DNA of 7,356 bases from Bacteroidota bacterium. GTDB taxonomy: Bacteria; Bacteroidota; UBA10030; UBA6906. How positions within the stretch are numbered: position 1 is the first letter of the stretch; every line of letters starts with the position of its first letter. This document shows, one piece after another, positions 6,452-7,356 of the stretch. Below the pieces are notes generated by a model. That model ran no database searches, was not told the DNA's origin, and saw nothing but the letters and a program-made list of their open reading frames with translations. The stretch lies in NCBI GenBank assembly GCA_016844425.1, contig JAERML010000058.1, forward strand, positions 1-7,356, written 5' to 3'. A program made the position numbers and the translations under genes.

Positions 6452-6972
6452 AGAAACATGCTTCTCTCCTTGCAATCGGCAAGGTTATGAAACCGTTCGG
6501 GATTCAGGGCGAGGTGGTTGTCCAGACGATGACGGCCTCACCAGCGCGCTTCAAGAAACTGAAAAAAGTATTTCTTGGCGCCGATGAGGCGACGGCTGTT
6601 GAGATGGAAGTGGAGTACGTACGGGTGGGGGAGCGGGGGGTGCGGCTCAAGCTGATGGCAACACTAGACAGGACGAGTGCTGAACGGATGGTGGGGGGGC
6701 TTCTCTTTGTTGCTGAAAAGCAGGCCATACGTCTGAAAAAGGGAACACACTTCGTCCACGATCTTCTTGGGCTTCAGGTTGTGGACGAGAACGGAGACGA
6801 GGTGGGTATTCTCAAGGACGTCCTTAAGCTACCCGGTCATGATGTCTATGTCATTGATAATCATGGGCGCGAGCTGATGGTGCCTGCAGTGAAGGAGTTT
6901 CTCAAAGAAATCAACATCCCGGCCAGGCGGATCAAGGTCCACCTTATCGAAGGGATGCAGGACGAACAATGA
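6448..6972 (+). CDS. rimM: Ribosome maturation factor RimM
   Basis: This 174-residue assembly factor binds the head region of the 30S subunit (via S19) and is needed for efficient 16S rRNA processing. The N-terminal RimM domain begins IGKVMKPFGIQGEVVV (10-25). The C-terminal PRC-barrel part covers about 97-170, with FVHDLLGLQVVDENGDEVG and the closing pattern LMVPAVKEFLKEINIP, then KVHLIEGM. Length is normal. The likely start is TTG 6448, which overlaps the khpA stop. The only early in-frame ATG (6487) would remove the conserved IGKV stretch, and the nearby ATG at 6458 is out of frame. GGAAA just upstream may serve as a ribosome binding site. The end overlaps trmD by ATGA. Confidence 0.94.
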   Translation: MKKHASLLAIGKVMKPFGIQGEVVVQTMTASPARFKKLKKVFLGADEATAVEMEVEYVRVGERGVRLKLMATLDRTSAERMVGGLLFVAEKQAIRLKKGTHFVHDLLGLQVVDENGDEVGILKDVLKLPGHDVYVIDNHGRELMVPAVKEFLKEINIPARRIKVHLIEGMQDEQ

Positions 6973-7356
6973 GGATTGACATCGTCACCGGCCTCCCCCG
7001 TTTACTGGAAAGCCCTCTTACCGAGAGCATCATCAAACGGGCACAGGAGCAGAAGCTGGTGGAGATCGTTGTGCACGATCTGCGCGCGTACGCCACAGAC
7101 AAGCACCGGACTATCGATGATGCCCCATATGGTGGCGGTGCAGGTATGATCATGAAAGCCGAGCCGGTCTTTGCCTGCATCGAGGCATTGCAGCGCCAGC
7201 GACGGTACGACGATATAGTGTATCTGACTCCCGAGGGGGAGCCGCACACACAGAAGTTGGCCAACGAGCTCTCCCTGAAGACGAACCTTCTTTTCCTCTG
7301 CGGACACTATAAAGGGATTGACGAGCGAATCAGAGAAGCGCTCATTACCAGGGAGA
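6969..7356 (+). CDS. trmD: tRNA (guanine-N1)-methyltransferase TrmD, N-terminal part
   Basis: The first 129 codons run off the window edge without a stop; the full enzyme is usually 225-250 residues. TrmD uses S-adenosylmethionine to make m1G37 next to the anticodon, which prevents +1 frameshifting. Visible are the start MRIDIVTGLP, DKHRTIDDAPYGGGAGMIMK (44-63), LTPEG (86-90) and the trefoil-knot cofactor loop LCGHYKGIDERI (110-121). At the position of E. coli Glu116 (CGRYEG) this protein has Lys115, which I recall as common in Bacteroidota-like TrmD. The catalytic Asp of the second half is not covered. The ATG overlaps the rimM stop (ATGA), with AGGA at 6959-6962 upstream, so coupled translation is likely. 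Confidence 0.95.
   Translation, partial: MRIDIVTGLPRLLESPLTESIIKRAQEQKLVEIVVHDLRAYATDKHRTIDDAPYGGGAGMIMKAEPVFACIEALQRQRRYDDIVYLTPEGEPHTQKLANELSLKTNLLFLCGHYKGIDERIREALITRE

Noticed and set aside
5581..6475. Overlapping - strand frames of 150-246 codons across rpsP, the spacer and khpA
   Set aside because: They are rich in Arg, Ser, Pro and Cys, as expected for antisense shadows of a basic, Ala-rich gene. They overlap each other and have no recognisable domain.
1..7356. Novel defence system, mobile element or CRISPR array
   Set aside because: The window is filled by conserved housekeeping genes in common orders. There are no transposase, integrase or nuclease genes, and no array-like repeats.

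Overview
This is an ordinary core-genome window from a bacterium with mid-range GC (slightly above half by eye). Every recognisable gene lies on the + strand. Protein-level character suggests the Bacteroidota/Chlorobiota (FCB) side of the tree, perhaps an Ignavibacteria- or Chlorobi-like lineage. The signs are the AtpA N-terminus, the TrmD start (MRIDIVTGLP) with its CGHYKGIDER knot motif, the long Ala/Pro-tailed S16, and an ATP synthase cluster that ends at atpG without atpD or atpC. This placement comes from recalled family patterns, not from a search.

Layout. Positions 1-4043 hold the distal part of an F-type ATP synthase operon: the end of atpB (subunit a), then atpE (c), atpF (b), atpH (delta), atpA (alpha) and atpG (gamma). 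The last five genes are complete. Spacing is tight (5 bp between atpF and atpH, 2 bp between atpA and atpG), and the c subunit has the strongest visible ribosome binding site of this group. A textbook intrinsic terminator at 4071-4105 closes the operon. The 185 bp after atpG also hold a possible promoter for the next unit.

Positions 4229-7356 hold a second conserved cluster: ffh (SRP GTPase), rpsP (ribosomal protein S16), khpA (small KH RNA-binding protein), rimM (30S maturation factor) and the first 129 codons of trmD (tRNA m1G37 methyltransferase). This order is widespread in bacteria and groups protein targeting, ribosome assembly and tRNA modification. khpA/rimM and rimM/trmD overlap by a few bases (TTGA and ATGA), which suggests coupled translation. 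rpsP starts with GTG and rimM most likely with TTG.

No mobile element, CRISPR array, tRNA, rRNA or defence system is visible, and I do not see a novel multi-gene system. The best candidate for something undescribed is the 155-bp non-coding spacer between rpsP and khpA (6066-6220). It carries two copies of GATGTGAACG-N2-GGCGT. The second copy lies in a segment that can fold in two mutually exclusive ways: a local hairpin leaves the khpA ribosome binding site free, while the alternative pairs CCTCC directly with its GGAGG. That is the layout of a translational RNA switch, but here it is an inference from base pairing alone.
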